Below, piece by piece: positions 34,741 to 44,987 of a stretch of 64,000 nt of DNA. The position numbers and the translations under genes are program-made. Position 1 is the first letter of the stretch; each line of letters begins with the position of its first letter. This DNA comes from JANPCX01 sp046049865 (GTDB taxonomy: Bacteria; Pseudomonadota; Gammaproteobacteria; Burkholderiales; Burkholderiaceae_C), in contig JBJOQO010000009.1 in the NCBI GenBank assembly GCA_046049865.1, positions 1-64,000 on the forward strand. The letters run 5' to 3'. The notes beneath the pieces are model-generated. The model saw only the letters and a list, made by a program, of their open reading frames with translations. It had not been told where the DNA came from and did not search any database.

Positions 34741-35085
34741 ATGCTTTACAAATTCAAATCCCAAGCCACCAGCGACCTGATCATGCTGGGCCCCCAGGGT
34801 GACCAGTTGCTCAAGCTGCTTGGGCGCAGCCCCGCTGCACAAGGCATCATTGAACCCGAGACCATGCCGCAGGCCTGGGCCTTGTTGGAGCGTGCCGTGA
34901 TGGATGAAGAAGCGGCACGAGGTGACAACCAACGCGAAAACAAACCCAACACACCCCAAGAAGAAGCTGAGGCCGAAGAGGCCCCTGCGGCGGCAAGCGT
35001 CGGCCTGCGCCAGCGCGTATGGCCTTTCGTCGAGATGCTGCGCCGCGCCCACGCCGAAAAGCAGCCGGTGGTGTGGGGTGTATGA
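34741..35085 (+). CDS. DUF1840 family protein
   Basis: 114 aa from ATG 34741. The N-terminus LYKFKSQATSDLIML and the C-terminus ending in a PFVEMLRRAHAE segment match DUF1840, a small cytoplasmic betaproteobacterial family. The middle is a low-complexity Glu/Ala linker. Function is unknown. A palindromic repeat immediately downstream may serve as its terminator. Confidence 0.8.
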   Translation: MLYKFKSQATSDLIMLGPQGDQLLKLLGRSPAAQGIIEPETMPQAWALLERAVMDEEAARGDNQRENKPNTPQEEAEAEEAPAAASVGLRQRVWPFVEMLRRAHAEKQPVVWGV

Positions 35086-35093
35086 AAATCGAG

Positions 35094-35178
35094 CCCTCAC
35101 CCTAACCCTCTCCCACAAGTGGGAGAGGGGATTTTTCTCCCTCTCCACCGTACTCGGGGGAGAGGGTTGGGGTGAGGG
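35094..35178. repeat. Palindromic REP-like repeat with terminator-like hairpin
   Basis: Two 21-bp arms (35094-35114 and 35158-35178; CCCTCACCCTAACCC... type) are inverted with one mismatch. The first arm contains a perfect 9-bp hairpin (CTCTCCCAC/GTGGGAGAG, 35108-35127) followed by ATTTTTC. This CCCTCACCC/CTCTCCC type is widespread between genes in Proteobacteria. It may terminate the DUF1840 transcript. Confidence 0.8.
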
Positions 35179-35242
35179 GGTTGGCGCTGGGTAAGCCGAA
35201 CCTCGTCGCTAGTCAGCCAAACCGAAACGCAGGAGATCCCCC

Positions 35243-35872
35243 ATGAAACTCACCAGCCAAAGCTGGGCCAATGGCGAGCGCATCCCCGCGCTGTATGCCG
35301 CAGGCCGCCTGGACGCGGCCAGTGGCGTGGCCTTTTCAGGCAACCTCAATCCCCACCTGGCGTGGACGGAAGTTCCCGCAGGCACCCAGTCCTTCGCCCT
35401 CATTTGCCACGACTTCGACGTGCCCAGCCGGGGCGACGACGTGAACCAGTTGGATCGCGAAGTGCCCGCCGATTTGCCCCGCGTTGATTTTTTCCACTGG
35501 GTGATGGTGGACCTGCCGCCCACGCTCACAGAAATCAAAGAAGGCGAGTTCTGCCGTGGTTTCACCCCACGCGGCAAAACCGGGCCCGCCACCTTGATGG
35601 GTGCCCGCCATGGTCTGAACGACTACACCGGCTGGTTCGCCTCTGACCCCGAGCGCGCAGGCCACTACTTCGGATACGACGGCCCCTTTCCGCCCTTCAA
35701 CGATTCCCTCATCCACCACTATGTGTTCACCCTGTATGCCCTCAATGTGGCGCGTGCGCCGGTGGAGGGCCACTTCACCGGCATGCAAGTGCGCGAGGCC
35801 ATTTACCCCCATGTGCTGGTCGCTGCGACCCATTCCGGCACCTACACCTTGAACCGCCGCTTGGCGGGTTGA
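35243..35872 (+). CDS. YbhB/YbcL-type phosphatidylethanolamine-binding-like protein
   Basis: 209 aa, PEBP fold. The conserved anion-binding region HDFDVPSRGDDVN and the later FHWVMVDLP and YFGYDGPFPPFNDSLIHHY segments are characteristic. Bacterial PEBP proteins are of uncertain function, possibly phospho-ligand binding. GGAGAT precedes the ATG. The downstream phosphatase gene starts three bases after the stop. Confidence 0.9.
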   Translation: MKLTSQSWANGERIPALYAAGRLDAASGVAFSGNLNPHLAWTEVPAGTQSFALICHDFDVPSRGDDVNQLDREVPADLPRVDFFHWVMVDLPPTLTEIKEGEFCRGFTPRGKTGPATLMGARHGLNDYTGWFASDPERAGHYFGYDGPFPPFNDSLIHHYVFTLYALNVARAPVEGHFTGMQVREAIYPHVLVAATHSGTYTLNRRLAG

Positions 35873-35875
35873 TCC

Positions 35876-36547
35876 TTGTCTCCGGCCATCACCCGCATCC
35901 TCGCCATCCGCCACGGCGAAACCGACTGGAATGCCAGCACGCGCATCCAAGGCCACATCGACATCCCGCTGAACAAGATGGGCCGCTGGCAAGCCCAACA
36001 ATTGGCGCAGGCCTTGACCCACGAAACGATAGACGTCATTTACGCCAGCGACCTGTCACGCGCCTTTGAAACCGCCCGCGCCGTGGCCAAAGTTCAACGC
36101 AAACGGGTGATTGCCGTGCCCATGCTGCGGGAGCGGCACTTCGGCGTGTTTCAAGGCCGCCAGTTCAAGGACATCGAGGTGGAGTTGCCCGATCAAGCCG
36201 AACGCTGGCGCAAACGCGATGTGGACTTCTGCCCCGAAGGCGGCGAGTCGCTGCGCGTGTTTTACGAACGCTGCGTGAACGCAGCACGTCTGCTGGCCGC
36301 TACCCACCCAGGCCAAACCGTGGCCCTGGTCGCCCATGGCGGCGTGATGGACTGCCTCTACCGCGCCGCCCTGCACATCGACCTGCAAGCCCCCCGAAGC
36401 TGGGCCCTGGGCAACGCCAGCATCAACCGTTTGCTTTACACGGGTGAAGGGTTCAGTTTGGTGGGCTGGAGCGACACGGCGCATTTGGACCAGGTGGTGT
36501 TGGATGAGATTGCGGATTCATCGGGGCAGCAGAATCGGCATGTTTGA
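35876..36547 (+). CDS. Histidine phosphatase family protein (GpmB/CobC-like)
   Basis: 223 aa, started here from TTG 35876. The phosphohistidine motif RHGETDWN, the acidic residue in LRERHFGVFQG and the second His in LVAHGGVMD show an intact 2H-phosphatase site. It could be a cofactor-independent phosphoglycerate-mutase-like or alpha-ribazole-phosphate-type phosphatase; sequence alone does not decide. Confidence 0.85.
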   Translation: MSPAITRILAIRHGETDWNASTRIQGHIDIPLNKMGRWQAQQLAQALTHETIDVIYASDLSRAFETARAVAKVQRKRVIAVPMLRERHFGVFQGRQFKDIEVELPDQAERWRKRDVDFCPEGGESLRVFYERCVNAARLLAATHPGQTVALVAHGGVMDCLYRAALHIDLQAPRSWALGNASINRLLYTGEGFSLVGWSDTAHLDQVVLDEIADSSGQQNRHV

Positions 36548-36680
36548 GGGCTGACTTGGGATTCACCGTAAGCCACTTGCAATGCGCATGCTGAACTAAA
36601 GGAGCGCAACGCGTTCCGATTGTGTTGATCCTGCCGCCCGGACCGGTTTTGCTAAATTTTTGAGGCATCGCAAAGACGCT

Positions 36681-37133
36681 ATGAATGATTTCGCAGTCAC
36701 GTCAAAAATGCTCGGAGATGCGGGAGAGCACTACGCGCTAAGTCAATTTACCTTTGCGGGAAAGCCGACTACAAAAATGCCTGATGGATGGGCTGGCTAT
36801 GACCTTGCGGTTCACTCTAACGGGGGCTTGCTAAGAGTCAGCGTCAAAACACGAAGCGAAACAGATTCCTGGAAGGCTGGAAGCTGGTTCATATTCGACG
36901 AAACCATCGAGTGCGACTGGCTGGTTTTTATATTCAAAACGAAAGCTGGGCTTGTCCGCTCATGGGTAGTCCCCTACTCCCTCGCCAGGGAGCTGGGAAA
37001 TGTCGCATCACCCACACGGAAGGATCCACACATGCGTGACGTTTCCTGGGCGAAGCTCAATCGGGAGCCACTGCAGCGATACGAGAACAACTGGCAGTTG
37101 AATGAACAGGGCACGGGCAAGTCTGGCCTTTGA
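36681..37133 (+). CDS. Putative PD-(D/E)XK nuclease-fold protein
   Basis: 150 aa from ATG 36681. A helix with E16 (GDAGEHYALSQF), D41 (GYDLAV) and a strand LRVSVK with K56 follow the order of a restriction-endonuclease-like core, although the third acidic position is Ser (S54-V-K56). It is followed by a Trp-rich WFIFDETIECDWLVFIF segment. I recognise no family with certainty. Base composition looks lower in GC than flanking genes, suggesting acquisition. Function is unknown; a degenerate nuclease is my best reading. Confidence 0.5.
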   Translation: MNDFAVTSKMLGDAGEHYALSQFTFAGKPTTKMPDGWAGYDLAVHSNGGLLRVSVKTRSETDSWKAGSWFIFDETIECDWLVFIFKTKAGLVRSWVVPYSLARELGNVASPTRKDPHMRDVSWAKLNREPLQRYENNWQLNEQGTGKSGL

Positions 37134-37145
37134 ACCCCTTCAACC

Positions 37146-37445
37146 TCAAAAATCCGGTTGCGTTCCCAACTCCCCGTGGTACCCGCAACGCGCTATGAAG
37201 CTGGCGCAAACCTCGTCTGCTCTCACGAGGTCGCACAGCAATTGCATGGCGGCGCGTTGGATGCAGACGCGCAGCTCTACCGAGTCGCCGAGTTCGTGGG
37301 GCGGGTAGCGGGAGGCGAGTGCTTGCAGCTTGCGGTCGCGCAGCAAGATGGACAGCAGGTGGTTCTGCGATTCGGGTGAGTCGAAAAACGATTCGTCGAT
37401 GTTGAGCTGGTCGGCCACGGCGACCATGACGTCTTCAATGTTCAT
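37146..37445 (-). CDS. Hypothetical 99-aa protein
   Basis: A strong AAGGAG site precedes ATG 37445, which supports a real gene. The protein is mostly helical and acidic at the N-terminus (MNIEDVMVAVADQLNIDESFF); it has a Cys-containing middle (VCIQRAAMQLLCDLV) and no membrane helix. I do not recognise it. It is convergent with the PD-(D/E)XK-like gene (12-bp gap) and lies downstream of ruvB on the same strand. Confidence 0.55.
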   Translation of the reverse strand: MNIEDVMVAVADQLNIDESFFDSPESQNHLLSILLRDRKLQALASRYPPHELGDSVELRVCIQRAAMQLLCDLVRADEVCASFIARCGYHGELGTQPDF

Positions 37446-37479
37446 GACGACTCCTTGCTAGGCGCTGGCCCTGCCTGAC

Positions 37480-37498
37480 CGCATCGCAAACCGATGCG
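37480..37498 (-). other. Small hairpin downstream of ruvB
   Basis: A perfect 7-bp stem (CGCATCG/CGATGCG) with a 5-base loop lies between the ruvB stop and the 99-aa gene on the same strand. It is not followed by a U-tract, so termination is uncertain. Confidence 0.3.
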
Positions 37499-37606
37499 TT
37501 TCGGGGCTGCCTTGTAAGGTGTATCGGCGGCTATGGGGCTGACTTGAGGCTTCGACTGTGCAGCAGTGCACGTTGTGTCGCATGCGCGGGGGGCTCAGAC
37601 CCTGGT

Positions 37607-38670
<1,064 letters not shown>

Positions 38671-38674
<4 letters not shown>

Positions 38675-39309
38675 GGCTTATTCGCCTGAAGTTCGCGTGC
38701 AATTCCAGAGATCAGCTTTTGAAGGCTGGGGGAGGCAGGATTGTCCAGATTGAGGTGTGGGCAGATTTTTTCTGCCCAACGGCGTTTGTCGGTGCCGGAT
38801 GAGCCGGTTGATCCAATGGCTTTTGCCAGCTGCCGCCAGGCATCGACGATGGCGTCAGGTTCAATCTTCTTGAGAGCTGAAATCTTCGCTTTTGGAAAGG
38901 CCTTTAAAACTGCTGGGGTGTCTGAGATAAACCAACTTTCTGTTTCTTCAATCGCAATTCTGAAGAGGACTCGGGCTGGGCGGACTGGGAGCTTGGCCAG
39001 CATTTCATTCAAGTCTGCCAACAGCTCGATGCAGGGCCTTTTGTCCGCATCTACGACAACGACGATCACTGCGCTGGGGTTGTGAGCATGAATTTTTGCG
39101 TACGCACGAAGTTTTGCCGGCAGTTGATCTAACAGTTGGCGACGGCTGGGGTGCGGAGTCGACAGAGGGTTTTTTGGCAGCGTGCCTTTGCCTTCATGCC
39201 AATGGATTCTGAAGTGTTCGTTTGGCTTTAAACCAAATTTTCGTTGCAGCACTTCATTCACAGCGGGCACATCGGATGCGCCCTCAACCAACACGTCGAA
39301 CCAAGTCAT
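38671..39309 (-). CDS. DUF4276 TOPRIM-domain protein, partner of the AAA ATPase
   Basis: 212 aa from ATG 39309, which overlaps the stop of the upstream ATPase gene. The TOPRIM signature is complete: E9 in VLVEGASD (with D13) and D87-A-D89 in VVVVDADKRPC. The later RIAIEETESWFISD is typical of DUF4276. TOPRIM domains cleave or rejoin nucleic acids. DUF4276 genes are regularly paired with ABC-type AAA ATPases in phage-defence-like operons. The end overlaps the ruvB start. Confidence 0.82.
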
Positions 39310-40532
39310 AGGCCACCCAGGCCAAAGTGATTGCTGTACCAAAGGCTGCCCAACGGCAAACCTTCTTCAAACATGGCTTGAACTTCTGGAATGTCGGCGG
39401 CCCGACGAACCGTGGCGAAACCTTGGGCATCTTTGTCGAGTATCCAGACTTCGTTGGGGGCTAGCGCGTCGACTAGGCTCGGCGCGTGGGTCGTGATGAG
39501 CACCTGTGGCCCCCGAGTTTTTTGCGCAAACTCTTTGAATTCACTGGCAAGTCGGCTAAGGAGTTGGTGGTGCAAACCATTCTCAGGTTCCTCGATGCCC
39601 AGCAATGGTGAGGGATTCGGATCTTCCATCAGTAGCAAGTACGCCAAGAACTTCAGAGTTCCGTCAGACATGTCCTGCTGATAGAAAGGTCTGTCGTAAC
39701 CTTGAGCATGGAACTCCAAAAAAAGGCGACCGTCATGGGTTTTGTCTGACCGCACTCGGTTGAGTCCTGGGACTTTGAGCGACAAGCGTTGAAGCATGGC
39801 TTGAAACTCTTTGGGTCTTTGGCGCTCGATGAATTGAAGATAATTTCCAAGGTTTTCGCCTTTTTTATCCAGGTGCGGTTGTGCGCCTGAAATTGGCTGA
39901 GAGCGAGCCAGTTGAGGCACGAAGTAGGACAGGTACCAACCACCTAGAAACGAACGAAATGCGCTGATTCGCGGGTGGTCTGAGAGGGTGCCCAAGGTGG
40001 AAACACCCAACACTTGGTCATCGCTCATGCGCACCGCAATTTTTTCGGCAGTCTCTTGTTCCTCACTCGACTCACCTCCAGCCCAGACAAAACCTTTTCC
40101 CTGTTTGAGGTCCAAAAAAGAATAGGCCTTGCCGACGACCTTGAGCCCACCGCGACTTTGTCTGAGCCGTTCTCGTTTGACGCGTGGCCGGCCCAATTTG
40201 TCGATATCAATTTCAAGCGAGTAGTCAATCGTCCGAGAGTTGGGGTCTTCTCTGTACCGAATCTCAAACTTAATGGCCTCGTTGGAGCCTTGCGTTCGCA
40301 ATCGCTCAAATCCGCCACGATGCTCTTTGTCGCATGCCGCTTCAACACCTTCAGCAAGACAATCGCCAATAAATCCAAGGGCATCGAGGAGACTTGATTT
40401 CCCAACACCATTGGCACCTATGACAGCCATCAAGCGTGGCAGCTCTGTGCCTTGAGAGTTGATTGTTTTTCCCAGCGTCACATCCCGCAACGCGCGGTAG
40501 TTTTGGATTTGAATGCCTTCAAGGATGGCCAT
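39306..40532 (-). CDS. AAA family ATPase (AAA_21/OLD-like ABC ATPase)
   Basis: 408 aa from ATG 40532. Walker A G39-A-N-G-V-G-K45-S lies in VIGANGVGKSSLLDALGFI. A signature-like DMSDGTLKFLAYLLL, Walker B LLGIEEPENGLHHQLL and the D-loop/His region TTHAPSLVDAL complete an SMC/ABC-type head without a long coiled coil. Its stop overlaps the TOPRIM partner. Such ATPases sense phage or DNA signals and activate a partner nuclease in several abortive-infection systems; defence function here is inferred from architecture only. Confidence 0.85.
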   Translation of the reverse strand: MAILEGIQIQNYRALRDVTLGKTINSQGTELPRLMAVIGANGVGKSSLLDALGFIGDCLAEGVEAACDKEHRGGFERLRTQGSNEAIKFEIRYREDPNSRTIDYSLEIDIDKLGRPRVKRERLRQSRGGLKVVGKAYSFLDLKQGKGFVWAGGESSEEQETAEKIAVRMSDDQVLGVSTLGTLSDHPRISAFRSFLGGWYLSYFVPQLARSQPISGAQPHLDKKGENLGNYLQFIERQRPKEFQAMLQRLSLKVPGLNRVRSDKTHDGRLFLEFHAQGYDRPFYQQDMSDGTLKFLAYLLLMEDPNPSPLLGIEEPENGLHHQLLSRLASEFKEFAQKTRGPQVLITTHAPSLVDALAPNEVWILDKDAQGFATVRRAADIPEVQAMFEEGLPLGSLWYSNHFGLGGL

Positions 40533-40650
40533 GCTTTTCTTTCGGGGTTCAACGGTGGTCGTCCTGCGAGCGGTTGCTGCCGCCCTCATCCTTACGGAGC
40601 AGTGACAGCCGCATTATCGCGAGACGGCTCGGTTCGTCCCCCTGATTAGA

Positions 40651-41049
40651 ATGCCGTCCGTGCAAACCATCCGCCGTCACCTTCAGTGCTGGGCCTTCAT
40701 TGCGATCTTCGCGGTGATGGGCATGGCCATGGCCCCTGCCGTGTCGCAGGCGGTGATGGCGGCATCTGGGGTGCAGTGGACTGAGATTTGTTCGGCCACG
40801 GGTTCTCGGTGGGTGCAAGTTGATAGCGGCACAGAACAAACACCTGGCGGGCCTGCGTCGGTGGTGGACATGAGCAAGTGCCCCGCTTGTTGCCACCTGG
40901 GCCACAGCGCTGGGTTGCCGCCTGCGCCCTTGCCGGCAATGGACTTCATCGGTAGATCACATGCGGTGCCCGCGCTGTTCTTGCATGCGCCACGCCCGCT
41001 GTTTGCATGGGCTGCGGCCCAGCCGCGCGGGCCACCAACGCTCGGGTAA
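40651..41049 (+). CDS. DUF2946 family protein
   Basis: 132 aa. An N-terminal hydrophobic segment (FIAIFAVMGMAMAPAVSQAV) is followed by a Cys/His cluster CPACCHLGHSAGLPP, the core of DUF2946, and a C-terminal hydrophobic stretch. DUF2946 genes are commonly linked to copper-related TonB receptors and PCuAC proteins. Here it opens a four-gene plus-strand run that ends with PCuAC. It is probably a periplasmic or membrane metal-binding protein. Confidence 0.75.
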   Translation: MPSVQTIRRHLQCWAFIAIFAVMGMAMAPAVSQAVMAASGVQWTEICSATGSRWVQVDSGTEQTPGGPASVVDMSKCPACCHLGHSAGLPPAPLPAMDFIGRSHAVPALFLHAPRPLFAWAAAQPRGPPTLG

Positions 41050-41189
41050 ATCACCTGCCCGTTGCGCGAGCGGTTTTCCGCTTGGCGCGTTTTTTCCTTG
41101 CAGATAGACCGTTGCGCCCAACTTTCAAATGAGTGGCGCTGCGGACTGCGTTTGAACGCAGTTCGGCGGTCACCTTGCGAAAGCGCCCG

Positions 41190-43544
41190 ATGTTCCCCCA
41201 AAACTTTCCCCTGAATTTGGCGGCTAGCCGCCGTTCGCGCCTGTGGGCGCTTACCGTGCTACCCATGGCCTGGCACGCAGCCGTGCACGCCCAAGGTGTG
41301 GCTCTTGACGCCCAACTGGCGCCGGTCACCGTCACCGCCACCCGTGCGCCGCTGGACCCCAACCTGCCCAGCAGCACGGCCAGCAAAACCGCAGAGCAAC
41401 TGCGCACCCAGAACATCTTCAACCCGGAAGACGCCCTGAACAACCTGCCCAGCCTCACGGTGCGCAAACGTTATTTCGGTGACCGCAATGCCCTCGTCGC
41501 AGGCCGCAGTTACGGCACCTTGCAGCCGGGGCGCTCGCTGGTTTACCTGGACGGTTATCTGATCTCCAACTTTCTGGGCCGCTTTGATGGGCCGCGCTGG
41601 AACATGGTCAATACGGAGGCCATCGAGCGCGTAGACGTGCTCTATGGCCCGTTCTCCGCTATCTATCCTGGCAATTCCATGGGCACCACCGTGGTGGTGA
41701 TCGAGCGCAAACCCAAGGGTTTTGAGGGCTCAGTCAACATCACTTTCAACAGCCAACCCTTCGAGGAATATGGCTTCTCGGACACCTACAACAGCCACCA
41801 GGTATCGGCGCGGCTGGCTTCGCGTGCTGAGAGCGGACTGTGGTGGTCCGTGGGTCTGCAGCGCCAGGACAGCAAGGGCCACCCCATGGGCTACTGCAAT
41901 GCGGTGACGGGGGTGCCGTCCTCGACTTGCGCCGTGGTCTCAGGCACCGCACCTGCCACGGCAGTGACGGGCGTGGTCAATGACCAGGACCCGCAAAACC
42001 GACCGCGTGCCATCTTTGGCGCCACCACCATCGACCACACCATCCAGGACACCGTGAACCTGCGATTGGGTTACGACATTTCGCCCACCCAAAGCATCGA
42101 AGGCCGCTTCTCGTGGTGGCGCAATGACAGCACCGTCACGTCCCAGACCTCCTTACGTGACGCCAACGGTCAGCCGGTGTGGACGGGCAGGGTGAGCAGT
42201 GGTGGGCGCACCTACAACCTGGCGGAGAACGCATTCCCCACCTCGCAGCGCGACGAAGAACACCGCCAGCTCGGCCTGACCTGGAAAACCAAACACCGCC
42301 AGGGCTGGAACCAGTCCGTGGTCTTCACCCAGTACAAGATTGAAAGCGACGCGGAGCGCAATGCCTCGCTCAATCCCGTGTTGGCGGCACGGGGTGGGCC
42401 CGGCACCGTGACGCGCCGTGACGGCACGGGCTGGAATACCTTTGAAGCCCAGGCGACTTACACCCCGCAAGCCGGTGACTTCGGCAACGGTCAGCACGCC
42501 TTGATATTTGGCCTGCACCGCAATGCATACACCTTGCGTAACGTGGTGAACGATGCCAGCGATTGGCGCAACACCGAAACCACGTTGAACCAGCGTTATG
42601 AAGGCGAGACCACAGTCACCGCCTTGTACGCCCAGGATGCCTGGAAGTTCCGGCCGGACCTGACGCTGACGACGGGCGTGCGGTACGAACGTTTCAAAGC
42701 CTTGGACGGTTCGCAGTTCTTCGCCGGCACCCCGCCTGTGCAAGCCCGCTATGCCCAGCGCGAACAATCGGCCACCAGCCCCAAACTTTCGCTGGCCTGG
42801 GTGGCGAACGAGGCCTGGCGTTTCAAGGGCAGCGTAGGCCGTGCAGTGCGTTTCCCGAATGTGGACGAGCTGTTCAATGGCACCCGAACCGGTACGTCCA
42901 TCACACAGAGTGACCCCAACCTCAAGCCCGAGGTGTCCAATGCCGCCGAGTTGACGGCAGAGTGGGACACGGCCTGGGGCGCAAGCCAACACAGCCTGCG
43001 CGCCAGTTTGTTCCGTGATGATTCGCGCAATACCATCCAGCGCCAAACTGATAACACCGTCACCCCCACGGTCACCCGCATCAGCAACATCGACCGGGTG
43101 CTGACCGATGGCCTGGAGCTGGTGTGGTTGGGCAGCGATGTGGGCGTCAGGGGTTTGGACTTGACGGCCAGCGCGACCTGGGCCGACTCCACCGTCAAAG
43201 CCAACGCACGCAACCCGGCCACCGTGGGCAAAGACTGGCAGCGCATCCCGAAGCAACGCTACACCTTGGAGGCTGCTTACCGGCCCAGCGAGGCATGGCT
43301 CTGGGCGGCGACCTACCGCTGGCACAGCTCAAGCTACAACACGGAGTTGAACGTGGACAACAACCCCAACACCTTCGGCGGAGTGTCCAGCGTGAGCAAA
43401 CTCGATGTCCGTGTGGCCTGGCGATTTGCCAAAGGCTGGGAAGCTGCAGCAGGCATCGACAACCTGACCAACGAATCCACCTGGCAGGCGCACACTTTGC
43501 CGCAGCGCAGCTACTACGCCTCGCTCGCCTACCGCTTCCAGTGA
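41190..43544 (+). CDS. TonB-dependent outer-membrane receptor (probable copper receptor)
   Basis: 784 aa from ATG 41190, which gives a good signal peptide (ending VHAQG); a GTG at 41133 is the alternative. After the signal comes a TonB-box-like APVTVTATRAP, then a plug domain (FNPEDALNNLPSLTVRKRYFG) and a 22-strand-type barrel ending in aromatic residue Y-R-F-Q. Position between DUF2946 and PepSY/PCuAC genes suggests uptake of copper or a copper chelate. Substrate is inferred from context. Confidence 0.87.
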   Translation: MFPQNFPLNLAASRRSRLWALTVLPMAWHAAVHAQGVALDAQLAPVTVTATRAPLDPNLPSSTASKTAEQLRTQNIFNPEDALNNLPSLTVRKRYFGDRNALVAGRSYGTLQPGRSLVYLDGYLISNFLGRFDGPRWNMVNTEAIERVDVLYGPFSAIYPGNSMGTTVVVIERKPKGFEGSVNITFNSQPFEEYGFSDTYNSHQVSARLASRAESGLWWSVGLQRQDSKGHPMGYCNAVTGVPSSTCAVVSGTAPATAVTGVVNDQDPQNRPRAIFGATTIDHTIQDTVNLRLGYDISPTQSIEGRFSWWRNDSTVTSQTSLRDANGQPVWTGRVSSGGRTYNLAENAFPTSQRDEEHRQLGLTWKTKHRQGWNQSVVFTQYKIESDAERNASLNPVLAARGGPGTVTRRDGTGWNTFEAQATYTPQAGDFGNGQHALIFGLHRNAYTLRNVVNDASDWRNTETTLNQRYEGETTVTALYAQDAWKFRPDLTLTTGVRYERFKALDGSQFFAGTPPVQARYAQREQSATSPKLSLAWVANEAWRFKGSVGRAVRFPNVDELFNGTRTGTSITQSDPNLKPEVSNAAELTAEWDTAWGASQHSLRASLFRDDSRNTIQRQTDNTVTPTVTRISNIDRVLTDGLELVWLGSDVGVRGLDLTASATWADSTVKANARNPATVGKDWQRIPKQRYTLEAAYRPSEAWLWAATYRWHSSSYNTELNVDNNPNTFGGVSSVSKLDVRVAWRFAKGWEAAAGIDNLTNESTWQAHTLPQRSYYASLAYRFQ

Positions 43545-43551
43545 GGCGCGC

Positions 43552-44952
43552 ATGAGCACCCTTGATTCAACTTTGCAAAGTGCGGCTACCGGCAGCCAGG
43601 GGCCCAGGTCCTTGCACCGCCTTTTCTGGCGGCTGCATTTCTGGGCCGGATTGATCACCGCGCCCATCGTGCTGTTTGCTGCATTCACCGGTTTGCTCTA
43701 TGTGTTCACCCCGCAAATCGAGGCGTGGCGCCATGCTGAGTTGGATCGGGTGCCCGTGCAGGCGCAGCAACGCCGCAGCCTGGACGAGCAGGTGGCCGCT
43801 GCCCAAGCGGCCTTGCCCGGTCAGGTGCTGCGTTATGCGGTGCCCGGTTTTGAACCAGGAGACACCACGCAGGTGGCCTTCAAACCCTTGGCGCCCCAGC
43901 ATGCTGGGCATGGCGGAGCAACGGTTGTGCACGACCACGGTTTGCCGATGGGCACCATCGCCTATGTCAATCCGTACACCGGCCAGGTGGTGGGCACCTT
44001 GCGGGAGATGGAAAGATTCAAGACCTGGTCCAAGAAGCTGCATTCGAACGCATTGCAGGGCGACCGCTGGCGCTGGCCGCTGGAGTTGGCGGCCAGTTGG
44101 ATGCTGGTGATGTTCGGCACCGGGCTTTACCTGTGGTGGCCCCGCGCCGAGCAACGTCGCTTGGCCGGATGGCGGGCCTATTGGCCTCGTGCGGGACGTG
44201 GGCGGACCGCATGGCGGGACTGGCATGGCTTGGCGGCCGTGGTGATGGGTGTGGTGCTGTGTACGCTCTTGGTCACCGGCCTGACCTGGAGCGAGTACGC
44301 GGGAGGGCGTTTCAAAGCCATGCAAAAAGCCTTGCAGCAAGACAGCCCGAGGGTGCCCAAGTCACTTCGTTCGTCACCCAGCGCTGACGCACCCAGCGCT
44401 GAAAAATCGGCGCTGAGTTGGCAGGCCGTGGCTGACAGGGCGCAGCCGCTGGTGCCGTCTGTGTCCGTGATGATCACACCGCCGGCGGGGCCACAGGGTG
44501 TGTGGCGGGTAGAGAATTTCGATCGTGGGCAGCCCCGCAGTCGCTTTGGCCTGGCATTGGATGCGTATTCTGGGCAAACGCTGTTTTATTCGGGCTGGGA
44601 CGCCATGCCGCTGATGTCCCGCGCCACCGCCATCGGTATTCCATTTCACCGCGGAGAATTTGGTTGGTGGAACCAACTGCTGCTGGTGCTGGCGGCGTTG
44701 ACGGCGATTTTTTCCGTGGTTTCAGGCTTTGTGATGTGGTGGATGCGCCGCCCGCAGGGCAGGGTGGCCGCGCCGCCAGTGAGCACTGCGCAATGGCGGG
44801 CTGTCACGCGCCCACAAGGGGCGGGCTTGCTTGTTTTGGTCGGCCTGCTGTCCTATGCCATGCCCTTGTTTGGTTGGAGTTTGTTGTTGTTTGGTTTTGT
44901 TGAAGTGCTGCGTTTGATGTTTTTTGTGAGGCCAGCCGCTCAAGCGGTTTGA
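43552..44952 (+). CDS. PepSY-associated membrane protein
   Basis: 466 aa with about four or five membrane helices. The first helix region RLHFWAGLITAPIVLFAAFTGLLYVFTPQIE and the WSKKLHSNALQGD loop are typical of PepSY_TM proteins, which accompany TonB-dependent metal uptake and are suspected of reducing metals at the inner membrane. It starts seven bases after the TonB receptor gene. Confidence 0.85.
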   Translation: MSTLDSTLQSAATGSQGPRSLHRLFWRLHFWAGLITAPIVLFAAFTGLLYVFTPQIEAWRHAELDRVPVQAQQRRSLDEQVAAAQAALPGQVLRYAVPGFEPGDTTQVAFKPLAPQHAGHGGATVVHDHGLPMGTIAYVNPYTGQVVGTLREMERFKTWSKKLHSNALQGDRWRWPLELAASWMLVMFGTGLYLWWPRAEQRRLAGWRAYWPRAGRGRTAWRDWHGLAAVVMGVVLCTLLVTGLTWSEYAGGRFKAMQKALQQDSPRVPKSLRSSPSADAPSAEKSALSWQAVADRAQPLVPSVSVMITPPAGPQGVWRVENFDRGQPRSRFGLALDAYSGQTLFYSGWDAMPLMSRATAIGIPFHRGEFGWWNQLLLVLAALTAIFSVVSGFVMWWMRRPQGRVAAPPVSTAQWRAVTRPQGAGLLVLVGLLSYAMPLFGWSLLLFGFVEVLRLMFFVRPAAQAV

Positions 44953-44987
44953 ATCCTTTTTTGATCCTTTTACCCGGAGTGCACACC

